From Desulfobacteraceae bacterium (lineage in GTDB: Bacteria > Desulfobacterota > Desulfobacteria > Desulfobacterales > UBA5852): a DNA stretch of 64,000 nt. The stretch's first letter is position 1. The number at the start of each line of letters is the position of its first letter. Of this stretch, positions 16,984-24,803 are shown piece by piece. The DNA is taken from NCBI GenBank assembly GCA_014237395.1, contig JABZFP010000006.1:1-64000 (forward strand), read 5' to 3'. Below the pieces are notes generated by a model, which was not told the DNA's origin, searched no databases, and saw only the letters and a program-made list of their open reading frames with translations. The position numbers and the translations under genes were made by a program.

Positions 16984-17637
16984 ATGGACATCAACCTGGA
17001 CCTGATATCGAATTTTGCCATTGCCCTGCTGGCCATCGTCAATCCGGTGGAAAAGATTCCGCTGTGGGTCAAAGCATCCAAGGGCGGTCAAAAGGACTTT
17101 CAGTGGTGGCTGGCGGGCTTGATCATCCTGTCCAGCGGTGTCATCCTGCTGGTGTTCTTATGGGTCGGCCACTATTTGCTGCTCCAGTTGAAGATCGACC
17201 TTGCCAGCTTCAAGATCGGGGGCGGGTTGATTCTGCTGCAATTCGGATTCAGCATGCTCAAGGGCACTGCCGTCAAAATCGACAAGGAGCGGGAGGACGA
17301 ATCCGAAAATCTCAAAAAAAGGGTTCTCGATCGCTATCAGCAGATATTTATCCCGATTGGGGTGCCGGTCATCGCCGGTCCGGGGGCCATTACTACCGTT
17401 ATCATATACGGCTACCAGAGCCAGACATGGCTGACCCATGTGGCCTTGAGTTTTACGATGGCCGTTGTCCTGGCCGTGTTGTTTTTCACGCTTTTGCTCG
17501 GTCCGTATATTCAGAAGCGAACAGGCGAGTTGCCCCTGAACCTGATCTCGCGCGTATTCGGCATGATTCTGATCGCCATCGCTGTTCAATTCATGGTGGA
17601 AGGGTTGCGGGATGTTTTTCCGGGATGGACCCGGTAG
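16984..17637 (+). CDS. MarC family integral membrane protein
   Basis: A 217-residue protein with six membrane helices of the MarC (UPF0056) family. Recognisable parts are IVNPVEKIPLW near the start and GVPVIAGPGAITTVII in the middle. The ATG at 16984 is preferred (GGGAA upstream); an in-frame ATG at 16969 overlaps the MgtC gene. MarC proteins are not proven multidrug exporters despite the name; the substrate is unknown. Last gene of the TrkA-C/MgtC/MarC cluster. Confidence 0.92.
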   Translation: MDINLDLISNFAIALLAIVNPVEKIPLWVKASKGGQKDFQWWLAGLIILSSGVILLVFLWVGHYLLLQLKIDLASFKIGGGLILLQFGFSMLKGTAVKIDKEREDESENLKKRVLDRYQQIFIPIGVPVIAGPGAITTVIIYGYQSQTWLTHVALSFTMAVVLAVLFFTLLLGPYIQKRTGELPLNLISRVFGMILIAIAVQFMVEGLRDVFPGWTR

Positions 17638-17861
17638 GCGGCGCCGTGGCAGCCCTCGATGGTTGGAATAGATACAGGGCGTTGTCTTGTCATAGACAAA
17701 GTGGTCAAGATCATAATTATAATGAGAATACAGAGGATGCCGGATCGAGGCGGGTAGGATCCGGTTGCCATTTACCTGTTTGGAGTCCGGGGGAACTGTA
17801 AAGCCGCCGGCAAGGCAACGCGCCTGATCTTCTTACCAACCGTCCTTTTTGTCATTATCCA

Positions 17862-18143
17862 TCACGGAACGTCGGTGCTCTCGACGATTTCGCAGCTTCC
17901 TTCCGGACAAAAAACATTCAGAAAGAATCCCTTTCCCTCGGATTCCTGGGTCGGCAGGGTAATCCGGCCGTCCGCATCCAGGCAGGAGCGATCCGGACAG
18001 GCAATTTCCAGCCAGAGGCCGTCTTTGCCGGTCGATCCGGCTGCGCGGAGCTTATCCGCCGGCAGATCGTTGATTTCCTTTGCGTTAAGCAATCGGGCGT
18101 TCGGTAGAAAAAATTTAAATTGAAACGGTTTTTCTTTCGTCAT
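17862..18143 (-). CDS. Hypothetical protein, 93 aa
   Basis: A 93-residue soluble protein. The ATG at 18143 has AAAAAGGAGG upstream and overlaps the stop of the preceding gene by four bases (ATGA), so translation is probably coupled. It contains two similar Cys-bearing segments, LEIACPDRSCLDADGRI and LNVFCPEGSCEIVESTD, an internal duplication around a CP-x2-SC motif. Last gene of a three-gene chain with a winged-helix-like protein and a PRC-barrel protein. Function unknown. Confidence 0.82.
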   Translation of the reverse strand: MTKEKPFQFKFFLPNARLLNAKEINDLPADKLRAAGSTGKDGLWLEIACPDRSCLDADGRITLPTQESEGKGFFLNVFCPEGSCEIVESTDVP

Positions 18144-18526
18144 CGTAAACCTCCTTTTTGTGGCCGCCGTTGCCGGTGGCAATGTTCGGGTTTGAAACAG
18201 TCCTGCTGCAGTGATGATGGCACCAAGGTATCCATGGCCGAACGGCCGCTCTCGGTGAGATGAACCCGGGTTCGGTTTTCTTTCGTTCGAAGCCATCCGC
18301 GGTCCACCAACCAGCACACGCTCGCGTTGATGTTCTCGCTGGGTATGTCGGGAAACAGCCGCCGAATGGTGTCCATTTCCAATGCGTTGCACTGGTCACG
18401 GTGGACAAGTTCCGTGCAAATTCGATAGAGAATGTTTTTTGCAAGATTGCGGATTTCCATCATCGAGCTTTCTTCGCCGGCGCTGTGCGGCAATCGTTCA
18501 AGGCCGGCCGTATCGTTGTCAATCAT
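18140..18526 (-). CDS. Winged-helix-like hypothetical protein, 128 aa
   Basis: A 128-residue protein whose middle (about 24-100) has the helix order of a winged helix (MDTIRRLFPDIPSENINASV, WLVDRGWLRT, RVHLTESGRSAMDTL), as in small regulators. The ATG overlaps the PRC-barrel stop as ATGA, and its own stop overlaps the next start the same way. A second start at Met22/23 with GAAAG upstream is possible. The C-terminal tail is basic with Cys and His residues. DNA binding is inferred, not shown. Confidence 0.72.
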   Translation of the reverse strand: MIDNDTAGLERLPHSAGEESSMMEIRNLAKNILYRICTELVHRDQCNALEMDTIRRLFPDIPSENINASVCWLVDRGWLRTKENRTRVHLTESGRSAMDTLVPSSLQQDCFKPEHCHRQRRPQKGGLR

Positions 18527-19263
18527 GGTTTTGCCACAGGCCTTCCGTAATAATCATAGAGCCGCGCTTCATAGCCCAGATTGACGGGCTGTTTTGGGTC
18601 ATACGTCGGACTTTGCTCGATCCGTTCCTTGTTCATATTGACGTGGACCGATTCATCGGCCCAGCGGATATGATCGACCCAGATAGGGGCGATCAGCACT
18701 TTGCGGCCTGGCAGCCAGTTGCGTGTGTCAACCACCAAGTATCGAATCGACCACATGGTGTCATCGATAATGAAGTCTTCGACATGCCCGATATCGCCGT
18801 CGCTGGCGTCTATCCGGTAGCCGGTGACCTCCTTGATCGACCGCAGATTGGATCCCTGCGGGTCTTCAGCGTTTTCTGGTTCCTGGCGTGTTAGCGGTGC
18901 GGCCGGAGCATAGTTCCGGATTCCCCAAAGATCGCCATGGGGCCAATAGTAGGGATAGCGATAGTGGTCGGACCAGCGCATTTCATACTGGCGGGACACC
19001 GGTGCATCTTCCTCAAGGAGTGGGCTGCCCTTGATTTCCTCCTTGGTCAGATCGACTGGCAATAATTGATCGGGCCACTGCGGTGTACCCAGTGACAGCG
19101 GCGAGATCAGTACTTTGCGCCCCGGCAGCCAGCGGGCGGTATCGGCCACCATGTAGCGGATCGCCCACTGGTCGTCATCGAATAGGAAATCACGACACTT
19201 GCCGATCTCGCCATCTTTAGCCATCAGGTTGTAATTTTCTATACTATCGATATTGCGAAGGAT
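18523..19263 (-). CDS. Double PRC-barrel protein with probable AUC start codon
   Basis: Two PRC-barrel repeats: GEIGKCRDFLFDDDQWAIRY with RKVLISP, and GDIGHVEDFIIDDTMWSIRY with RKVLIAP. PRC-barrels act in photosynthetic reaction-centre H subunits, RimM and many stress proteins as protein- or RNA-contact modules. The first ATG (19224) would cut off the first strand. Reading upstream, the frame stays open to a TGA at 19279-19281 with no ATG, GTG or TTG. An ATC codon at 19263 lies six bases after AAAGGAG, and starting there gives 246 residues that align end to end with the 247-residue paralogue at 38134. First gene of a coupled three-gene chain. Confidence 0.85.
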   Translation of the reverse strand: MLRNIDSIENYNLMAKDGEIGKCRDFLFDDDQWAIRYMVADTARWLPGRKVLISPLSLGTPQWPDQLLPVDLTKEEIKGSPLLEEDAPVSRQYEMRWSDHYRYPYYWPHGDLWGIRNYAPAAPLTRQEPENAEDPQGSNLRSIKEVTGYRIDASDGDIGHVEDFIIDDTMWSIRYLVVDTRNWLPGRKVLIAPIWVDHIRWADESVHVNMNKERIEQSPTYDPKQPVNLGYEARLYDYYGRPVAKP

Positions 19264-19759
19264 TTTGCGCTCCTTTCCTCATCGGGCGTCCGAGTCCTTA
19301 TTGGATCGATGCTGTCTTTTGTGCCCTGTTTGTAATTCAAGATTGTGCCTGATGCCCGGTTATAAACAATGGGGTCGATATCCCATTTGCAATGGGGGAT
19401 GGATGTATCCCGACGGAATTGTACCGGTGGTGTTAGGCGGCTGGAGAACCGTTGGTGCCTCCTTTGAAAGCCGCGAATGTGAGAGCGGGCTTGCAGCTTT
19501 GAGGCATCCTGGCATAGCCGTTAGGGGGGCCACTTTCTGTGAACGGATCAATAAACCTCTCATCAAGGGGATATACGGCGAATACCTTTGAGTTTTAGCC
19601 CCTTCTGCAATTTGTGCAGAAGGGGTTTTTCTTTTCCATCTGCGCGACATAGACCGGAGCGCCGTGGCGAGGATTGATGACGGCGGCGCGGCCCGGGTGG
19701 CCAATAAGATTAGGATAAATGCGGCAAGCCTTCCGACCGGTTTTTTCCCAAGACCATGA
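19264..19759. other. Intergenic region with an orphan rightward terminator
   Basis: Nearly 500 bases between the leftward PRC-barrel gene and the leftward SpoIIAA-like gene. No supported coding gene. A rightward terminator at 19599-19636 ends no known gene, so a non-coding transcript from about 19300-19600 is possible. No riboswitch class or known RNA family was recognised. Confidence 0.45.
19599..19636 (+). terminator. Orphan intrinsic terminator
   Basis: CCCCTTCTGCA pairs with TGCAGAAGGGG around a short loop and is followed by TTTTTCTTTT. The T-tract is on the + strand only, yet no + strand gene lies upstream, so it may end a small RNA. Confidence 0.8.
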
Positions 19760-20140
19760 CTACTCCTTTTCCCGAATCCACTGGTGCGCCTGGTCGACAT
19801 TCTGCATGTCGAAATATTTCACGGCTGCCATGGTGAAGGCTTTGATAAACGTGGTCATGCTGCGTTCCCAACGGGCCTCGCCCACCACGGCCAACCGTTC
19901 GATGTCGTTGAAATGCCGGGCCGCAAATTTGGTGTCTTCCCACATGGCTCCCGCTGTCCAGCCCTCGAAATCATGGAGTTCGATCAGCAGCCTGATTTTA
20001 GCATCGCCTTTCATCAGGTACTCGATTTGGGGAACGAATTCTTCGTAATCTGCTTTGCTGACTTTACCCCTGAATTTAAGGGCGACAATCTTGCCCACAG
20101 GTAATTTTTCCAGCTGGATTTCGTCGAAGCCGATCGGCAT
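19760..20140 (-). CDS. SpoIIAA-like (STAS/Sec14-fold) protein
   Basis: A 126-residue soluble protein of the SpoIIAA-like family: KIVALKFRGKVSKADYEEFV at the start, IRLLIELHDFEGW in the middle, and VVGEARWERSMTTFIKAFT towards the end. AAAGGAG precedes the ATG. The fold is shared with STAS and CRAL-TRIO lipid-binding domains. Members are frequent in stress gene clusters, but no reaction is established. It is followed on the same strand by no gene for 500 bases. Confidence 0.87.
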   Translation of the reverse strand: MPIGFDEIQLEKLPVGKIVALKFRGKVSKADYEEFVPQIEYLMKGDAKIRLLIELHDFEGWTAGAMWEDTKFAARHFNDIERLAVVGEARWERSMTTFIKAFTMAAVKYFDMQNVDQAHQWIREKE

Positions 20141-20212
20141 GGGACAACTCCTTTCCCGGTAGGTCTATGAACCGGTCTTGCCGTGGTTAATAAAGTAGAT
20201 GTGCCCGATCGA

Positions 20213-20641
20213 TCATTTCCGCAGGTCTGCCTCCAGATCGATTGTTACACCGGCCAAGGCTTTGGATACCGGGCAGCCGTTTTTAGCGGCCTGCGCCTGT
20301 TTCTTGAATGTAGCGGCATCCATGCCAGGCACATCGGCTTCGGTCTGAAGGCGGATGTGTGTAATGGCGAAGCCGTCGTCGACTTTTTCCAGTTTTACCT
20401 CAGCCCGGGTTTGGATCGTCCTGGATGGGTGGCCGGCTTTTTCGAGCAACATCGATAAGGCCATCGAAAAGCAGCCGGCATGGGCGGCTCCGATCAATTC
20501 CTCCGGGTTGGTGCCGGGGGCGTCCTCGAAGCGGGTGGCGAAGGAATAGGCCCCTTCGAAAGCGCCGCTTCCGACTGACATGGTGCCTTTGCCCTGTTGC
20601 AGCGTTCCTTCCCATTTGGCGTGTGCGTTGCTTGTCGGCAT
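20213..20641 (-). CDS. OsmC-family peroxiredoxin
   Basis: A 142-residue thiol peroxidase of the OsmC type that reduces organic hydroperoxides. The two redox Cys are in AAHAGCFSMAL (about 57) and NGCPVSKAL (about 123), the usual spacing. The start region, HAKWEGTLQQGKGTMSVGS, is typical. GGAGAG precedes the ATG. A sigma-32-like promoter with a highly conserved element lies about 75 bases upstream. OsmC genes are commonly osmotic- or stationary-phase-induced. Confidence 0.93.
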   Translation of the reverse strand: MPTSNAHAKWEGTLQQGKGTMSVGSGAFEGAYSFATRFEDAPGTNPEELIGAAHAGCFSMALSMLLEKAGHPSRTIQTRAEVKLEKVDDGFAITHIRLQTEADVPGMDAATFKKQAQAAKNGCPVSKALAGVTIDLEADLRK

Positions 20642-20944
20642 GGGGTTTCTCTCCTTTTGATTCTTGGGTTTTTGGATATGTTACGGTTAGATGATGATGT
20701 CGGTAGCGTGCAAAAAAAATGGGGCAATGACCGTATTTCAATCGGCGCGTAGGCCGATTTAACATAATGGGAACTATCGGAGTGGGGTAAAAGGGTCTAA
20801 CCTTGAGTCTCTTCGTAATCAAAGCAGTTGAAATACGGGCTTGGCGGTATTTTAATATAGGCAAACCGAATTAAGGTGAAAGACTGAACCGGTTGGCCGG
20901 CGGTCAAAGGGCATTGCCGTTCAACAAGCGAAAGGAGAACGAAA
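20642..20944. other. Divergent promoter region of osmC and dodecin genes
   Basis: About 300 bases with no gene. It holds the conserved leftward promoter element at 20717-20742. A further TTGAAATACGG segment at 20828-20838 and a GGTATTTTAATATAGG segment at 20844-20860 resemble parts of the same element, so the region may contain several copies. Confidence 0.5.
20717..20742 (-). promoter_or_regulatory. Sigma-32-like promoter of osmC with conserved spacer element
   Basis: On the minus strand ATTGAAA, 11 bases, then CCCCATTT; close to heat-shock promoter consensus with slightly short spacing. The sequence from the -35 through the -10 matches the element at 30735-30760 at 24 of 29 positions and shares GGTCWTYGCCCYATT with 44393-44414. 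Confidence 0.6.
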
Positions 20945-21154
20945 ATGAGCGAAAGCATCTACAAAGTCATCGAACTGGTGGGATCGAGTCCCACGTCCTG
21001 GGAAGAGGCTGCCAAACACGCGGTCGAGGAAGCCGGGAAAACCCTCAAGAATCTTCGCATCGCCGAGATCAAGAAACTGGACATGCGGATCGAGGATGGA
21101 AAGGTTGTCAGTTACCGCGCGCGGGTGAACATTTCCTTCAAGTACGAGCCCTGA
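20945..21154 (+). CDS. Dodecin flavin-binding protein
   Basis: A 69-residue dodecin, a hollow dodecamer that stores or quenches flavins. The family pattern is clear: IYKVIELVGSSPTSWEEAA, then LRIAEIKKLDMRIEDGKV and YRARVNISFKYE. AAAGGAG lies before the ATG. A GC-rich terminator follows at 21198. It is divergent from osmC, and a shared stress-responsive promoter region is likely. Confidence 0.95.
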   Translation: MSESIYKVIELVGSSPTSWEEAAKHAVEEAGKTLKNLRIAEIKKLDMRIEDGKVVSYRARVNISFKYEP

Positions 21155-21197
21155 TGTATGATCATGTCGGGGGTGTGTATGCATGCCCACCGGCTCA

Positions 21198-21229
21198 GGC
21201 CCCGGCCGTTGGCCGGGGCCTCCGGTTTT
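21198..21229 (+). terminator. Intrinsic terminator of the dodecin gene
   Basis: GGCCCCGGCC pairs with GGCCGGGGCC around GTT, followed by TCCGGTTTT. It lies 44 bases past the dodecin stop. Confidence 0.75.
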
Positions 21230-21406
21230 ACCAGCGGTCCACTGACGCCTGATGCCGTTCGGCGGCCGTGTTATGGACGCACGTCGGGCAGCAACGCCGT
21301 CATCTAAGCGATGGCGTTTGACCAGGGCTGACTTCTTATGGGGCTGTCTTGGTGAGAAAGCGAAGCTTATCCCCCCGCCGCCATTCCCGGAAAGGAATCG
21401 ATTGTT

Positions 21407-21955
21407 ATGAATTGCCCACAATGCCAACAACCCATGGTGAAGAAATCAAGGGCTGATGTCACCATTGACGCCTGTCCCCAATGCCGGGGGCTCTGGTTTG
21501 ATTCAGGAGAGATCGACGATCTTAAGGATCAGCTTACGCCGTCGGAACTCCACTGGACAGATTTCGATCTCTGGCGCCATCAGGCCGGCTTCAAGGTGTC
21601 CCTTGATCCGCTGCACTGCCCCCGTTGTCCAGATACGGCCCTCACGACGATTGCCGACAAGCAGACCGACACGACGGTGCGGTTTTGCCCCCGCTGCCGG
21701 GGAAGCTGGATGACGGCGGAGGATTTTGCCGGCATCGTCAGCGCCCTTAGCTCTGAGCTGGACAACTTCACGGCGGCCGACTATTTCAGAGAAAGCCTCA
21801 AACAGGCCACCAACCTGGTGAAGAGCAAGAAAGACCCTATCTCGGACTGGAAGGATTTGAAGGCGGTCCTGCGGCTTCTCAAATTTCGCTTTTTTGTGGA
21901 GAATCCAAAGCTCGACGCCGCTATGAAGGGCTTCCAGAAAAGCCTGCCGCTTTAA
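21407..21955 (+). CDS. Double zf-TFIIB zinc-ribbon protein
   Basis: A 182-residue protein with two zf-TFIIB domains: MNCPQCQQPM with CPQCRGLWFDSGEID, and LHCPRCPD with CPRCRGSWMTAEDF. Each has four Cys for a zinc ion. The C-terminal 70 residues are helical. GGAAAGGA is upstream. The family is widespread and uncharacterised; it is probably involved in nucleic-acid or protein contacts. It lies 66 bases ahead of a universal stress protein gene and is likely co-transcribed with it. Confidence 0.88.
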   Translation: MNCPQCQQPMVKKSRADVTIDACPQCRGLWFDSGEIDDLKDQLTPSELHWTDFDLWRHQAGFKVSLDPLHCPRCPDTALTTIADKQTDTTVRFCPRCRGSWMTAEDFAGIVSALSSELDNFTAADYFRESLKQATNLVKSKKDPISDWKDLKAVLRLLKFRFFVENPKLDAAMKGFQKSLPL

Positions 21956-22021
21956 AGTTTCGGGGAGAGGATAGGCTGGCCTTTCATCAACCCCCCAACA
22001 GCGCCATGAAGGAGGAATCAT

Positions 22022-22480
22022 ATGCTACCCATCAGAAAAATCGTTGTCCCCACCGATTTCAGCGAACCCGCCCGTGAAGGGTTCCGGCAGGCCCGCGAAC
22101 TGGCCGAACATTTCGGTGCCGAACTTCTTGTCGTTCATGTCCATGCCCCCGTAGAGATAATACCGGCCGGCCACGGGACGGTGGCTTTCAATGTGGCGGA
22201 CTACCAGAAAGAGATGGAAGCGGCGGCCCAAGCCCGGATGCAAGAGATTATTGCCGCGGAAAAGGACGCCCCGGTGTCCCTGACCCCCGTCATGCGCAAA
22301 GGGAATGTGGCTGAAGAAATTGCCGCCGCGGGTGCGGAGCACAATGCGGATCTGATCGTGATGGCCACGCACGGGTATTCCGGCTGGAAGAAACTCCTGC
22401 TCGGGTCGGTTACGGAAAGAGTTGTGCGCACGGCATCGATCCCGGTCCTGACGATCAATGCCCCATCCGTAACGGCATGA
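22022..22480 (+). CDS. Universal stress protein (UspA family)
   Basis: A 152-residue single-domain Usp. It begins IRKIVVPTDFSEPAREGF and ends with the ATP-binding signature, MATHGYSGWKKLLLGSVTER (G-x2-G-x9-G-S), so it is expected to bind ATP. GGAGGA precedes the ATG. Usp proteins promote survival under starvation, oxidative or osmotic stress. Its neighbours, a zinc-ribbon protein and a convergent FNT channel, add no specific hint. Confidence 0.94.
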   Translation: MLPIRKIVVPTDFSEPAREGFRQARELAEHFGAELLVVHVHAPVEIIPAGHGTVAFNVADYQKEMEAAAQARMQEIIAAEKDAPVSLTPVMRKGNVAEEIAAAGAEHNADLIVMATHGYSGWKKLLLGSVTERVVRTASIPVLTINAPSVTA

Positions 22481-22663
22481 CGAGACCGGGATTATCTGAA
22501 GCGCATGTCCCGAGCAAGTATTTCAGGCGTGTTGAACGCTGTTGGTGGTCATCATGATGGCTGCTGGAGCGTTAATGGGGGCTCACGACTAAACGCCTGG
22601 CGGTGATCAGAAAGAAACCGCCTTAAACTCCCTCGGCCGAACACCCCACACGGCCTTGATTTT

Positions 22664-23521
22664 TCAGGCGCCAGCATGGTCCTCGGAGCGGCAGCTTTCC
22701 GGATCGACCTGGGCATGGTTAATGGCGGCTACGAAGGCCACCCCGCCGACGATGTTGCCCAGGAGGGTGGGCACCAGAAAACGCGTCAGAAAGAGGATCA
22801 GGGACGCATCGCCTGCCATCAGAACATAAAACGCGTTCACCGAACCGGCGATGATATGTGCAAACCCTCCCAGGCCGATGACGTAAGTGACGAGGATGAT
22901 GATGGCCACACGTCCGGTTTCGGCGAAGGGCAGCAGCCACACCATCAGCGCGATCAGCCACCCGGCGAACAGACCGCTCAGAACGGTCGCCACAAAACTC
23001 GAAGCATACACTTTCGCAGCGATGTGGGACAGTTCGGCCTGCAGATCGGCCTGGAAATAGCCCATGGCATGCATGAGCATCGCAAAAACGGCGGCACCGG
23101 CCACGTTGGCAGCGAGTACCGTCACCCACAGGCGCAATGTCTGCACCAGGGTGTGGCGGATGCGGCAGTGCAGCAGGTGCAGGACCGGTGTGAGGGTGTT
23201 TTCGGTGAACAGCTGCTGGCGACCTAAAACCACGATGAGGAACCCCATGCAGTAGCCGAACTTGGTTACCAGCGGTTTCCAGCCCGCTTCCGGGATATGC
23301 AGCGACAGCAGCCCTTCCATGAGAAACGAAAACCCCATAGACAGACCGGCCGCCAGACCCGACCACACCAGGGCGGCCATACTGCGGCTCAGTTCCTCCT
23401 CGCCCTCACGCCGGATGGCCTCGTAGACCACACCGGCTTTGGGGGCCGAGCGGCGCCGGGCATCTTTCATTTCCGTGGAATTGAGCCCGGAGGCCTCGTT
23501 TCTCCGTTTGGGATTCTCCAT
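22664..23521 (-). CDS. Formate/nitrite transporter family channel (YfdC-like)
   Basis: A 285-residue membrane protein with six helices and the pentameric FNT-channel fold. The region GRQQLFTENTLTPVLHLL matches the YfdC branch more than FocA or NirC. A charged N-terminal extension of about 45 residues is typical of that branch. Substrate unknown (formate, nitrite, hydrosulphide or another small anion). The ATG at 23521 lies six bases after the stop of a truncated antiporter gene, so the two are translated from one message. Confidence 0.88.
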   Translation of the reverse strand: MENPKRRNEASGLNSTEMKDARRRSAPKAGVVYEAIRREGEEELSRSMAALVWSGLAAGLSMGFSFLMEGLLSLHIPEAGWKPLVTKFGYCMGFLIVVLGRQQLFTENTLTPVLHLLHCRIRHTLVQTLRLWVTVLAANVAGAAVFAMLMHAMGYFQADLQAELSHIAAKVYASSFVATVLSGLFAGWLIALMVWLLPFAETGRVAIIILVTYVIGLGGFAHIIAGSVNAFYVLMAGDASLILFLTRFLVPTLLGNIVGGVAFVAAINHAQVDPESCRSEDHAGA

Positions 23522-23526
23522 AGTTT

Positions 23527-23739
23527 TTAATCCTTCCTATCCTGTTCAGTGTATGCGTTTTCAGCGGTTCCCACCGTGCCCGTCTGTCGAAGTCGAACCG
23601 GGAACCAATGAATCAGCATACCCACGGCGATGCCCGAAAGCAGTTCCCCCACCAAAGCCGGCTGACCCAGGCGCACGGCAACTTCTCCAAAGGCGCGGGT
23701 AATGAACAGCAAAACCAAAAGAATGTAGAAGATTTCCAT
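23527..23739 (-). pseudogene. Truncated Kef-type (CPA2) antiporter, N-terminal 45 residues remain
   Basis: The 70-residue product begins MEIFYILLVLLFITRAFGEV, then LGQPALVGELLSGIAVGML, which is the first helix pair of CPA2 cation/proton antiporters. Full proteins have about 380 residues or more, but here the match ends after about 45 residues and the frame continues with a polar tail (TENAYTEQDRKD by type) to a stop six bases before the FNT gene. The ATG and its GGA ribosome site are intact. It is a decayed gene, or a retained short membrane protein translationally linked to the FNT channel. Confidence 0.65.
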
Positions 23740-24148
23740 GAATTTTCCTTAGCAGGTCAATCTTTGCAGGATAAAATCAGCTCCTTTAGGCGATAAATTG
23801 TAACCTATCGCCGAATCTAAACCCTGACGATGGGGTGAGCGGCCTATTTTGCTCCTATTCGATAGGGTATTTTGGCTAACGCATAACGCCGGGAGCCCTT
23901 TTGTAGTCCTGACCGGAAACGTTGCGGTTACGGCATTTCCTCTTGGCCGGCGGCTGATAGGGTGTGCGCCGGATCGAAATAAGGGGGATCCGGTATTGGG
24001 CTGTGGCCGATCTCTTTGCTACGGTGAGTCCAAATGCTTGAGAACTTGGAAGCCGGTGAATAAACTTTGTCAGTCCACTGAACAAACATGGCAACTGCAT
24101 CATGTGGCCAACCAACAACAACCCCATCACCATGGAAAAGGAGACCAG
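23740..24148. other. Intergenic region between divergent genes
   Basis: About 410 bases between the truncated antiporter and the superoxide reductase gene. It contains the inverted repeat at 23789-23812. No further gene or RNA was identified. Confidence 0.5.
23789..23812. repeat. Inverted repeat, candidate operator
   Basis: GGCGATA, a 10-base spacer, then TATCGCC. It lies about 50 bases upstream of the truncated antiporter/FNT start, where a repressor could act. No regulator is assigned. Confidence 0.4.
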
Positions 24149-24544
24149 ATGACAGCGATCAGTGATCTTTATCAGACCGCCGATTGGAAATCGGAAAAGC
24201 ACGTCCCGGTGATTGAAGCCCCGGATGCCGTCACTCCCGATGAGGTGTTCGAGGTCAAGGTGTCCCTTGGAAAGGAAGTGGCCCATCCCAACACCACCGA
24301 ACACCATATCCGTTGGATTCGACTGTATTTCCAGCCGGAAGGCGGCAAATTCCCTTATGAGGTGGGCAGTTTCGAATTCTGCGCTCACGGTGAATCCGTC
24401 GACGGCGCCGACCAGGGGCCGGTGTACACCAACCATTGTGCCACCGCCAGCTTGAAGGTCAACAAGGCCGGGACCCTGTTGGCCACCGCGTTCTGCAATA
24501 TTCACGGACTGTGGGAGAATGCCAGCCCCTTGTCGCTTCGATAG
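24149..24544 (+). CDS. Class II superoxide reductase (neelaredoxin type)
   Basis: A 131-residue cytoplasmic enzyme that reduces superoxide to peroxide without making oxygen, typical of anaerobes. The single iron site is complete: Glu16, Lys17 and His18 in EKHVPVIE, His46 and His52 in HPNTTEHH, and Cys116 and His119 in CNIHG. The N-terminal desulforedoxin domain of class I enzymes is absent. The ATG at 24149 has AAAAGGAG upstream. A 16-bp perfect hairpin follows the stop. Electron donors would be rubredoxin-like proteins, not encoded here. Confidence 0.95.
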   Translation: MTAISDLYQTADWKSEKHVPVIEAPDAVTPDEVFEVKVSLGKEVAHPNTTEHHIRWIRLYFQPEGGKFPYEVGSFEFCAHGESVDGADQGPVYTNHCATASLKVNKAGTLLATAFCNIHGLWENASPLSLR

Positions 24545-24554
24545 TTTTTGGCGG

Positions 24555-24595
24555 CATGGCAATGGGGGCGGCCTTATCGCGCCCCCATTGCCATG
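24555..24595. repeat. 16-bp perfect hairpin after the superoxide reductase gene
   Basis: CATGGCAATGGGGGCG pairs fully with CGCCCCCATTGCCATG around a nine-base loop, starting 11 bases past the stop. No T-tract follows, so it could be an mRNA 3'-end stabiliser, a Rho-assisted terminator or a repeat element. Confidence 0.6.
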
Positions 24596-24803
24596 TGGTG
24601 TTGGCGACGATGCGGTGGCATTCAGCCAGGGAGTGGCGTCCGCACATATGCAACTGTTGTGAGGTGAGCGGCCAGAAGAGGATGTTGCCCTGGCAAAAGT
24701 CATCTCAAGGCACGCCACGGTCTGGATGTTTTGCGGCCCTGAAGATTACGGCAAATGGACAAGGCATCCTGTTTACGAACCAGAGCTCAACCGGAGTGAT
24801 ACC

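Noticed and set aside
17695..17735. Fur-like AT-rich box after marC
   Set aside because: The hexamer match is partial and no gene is oriented to be controlled by it.
19253..19591. 112-residue open frame on the plus strand before the orphan terminator
   Set aside because: No ribosome site and no protein-like pattern; its start overlaps the 5' end of the PRC-barrel gene on the other strand. A non-coding RNA explains the terminator better.
19330..19600. Possible c-di-GMP (GEMM) or other riboswitch
   Set aside because: The conserved GEMM core could not be matched, and no downstream gene on that strand would be controlled.
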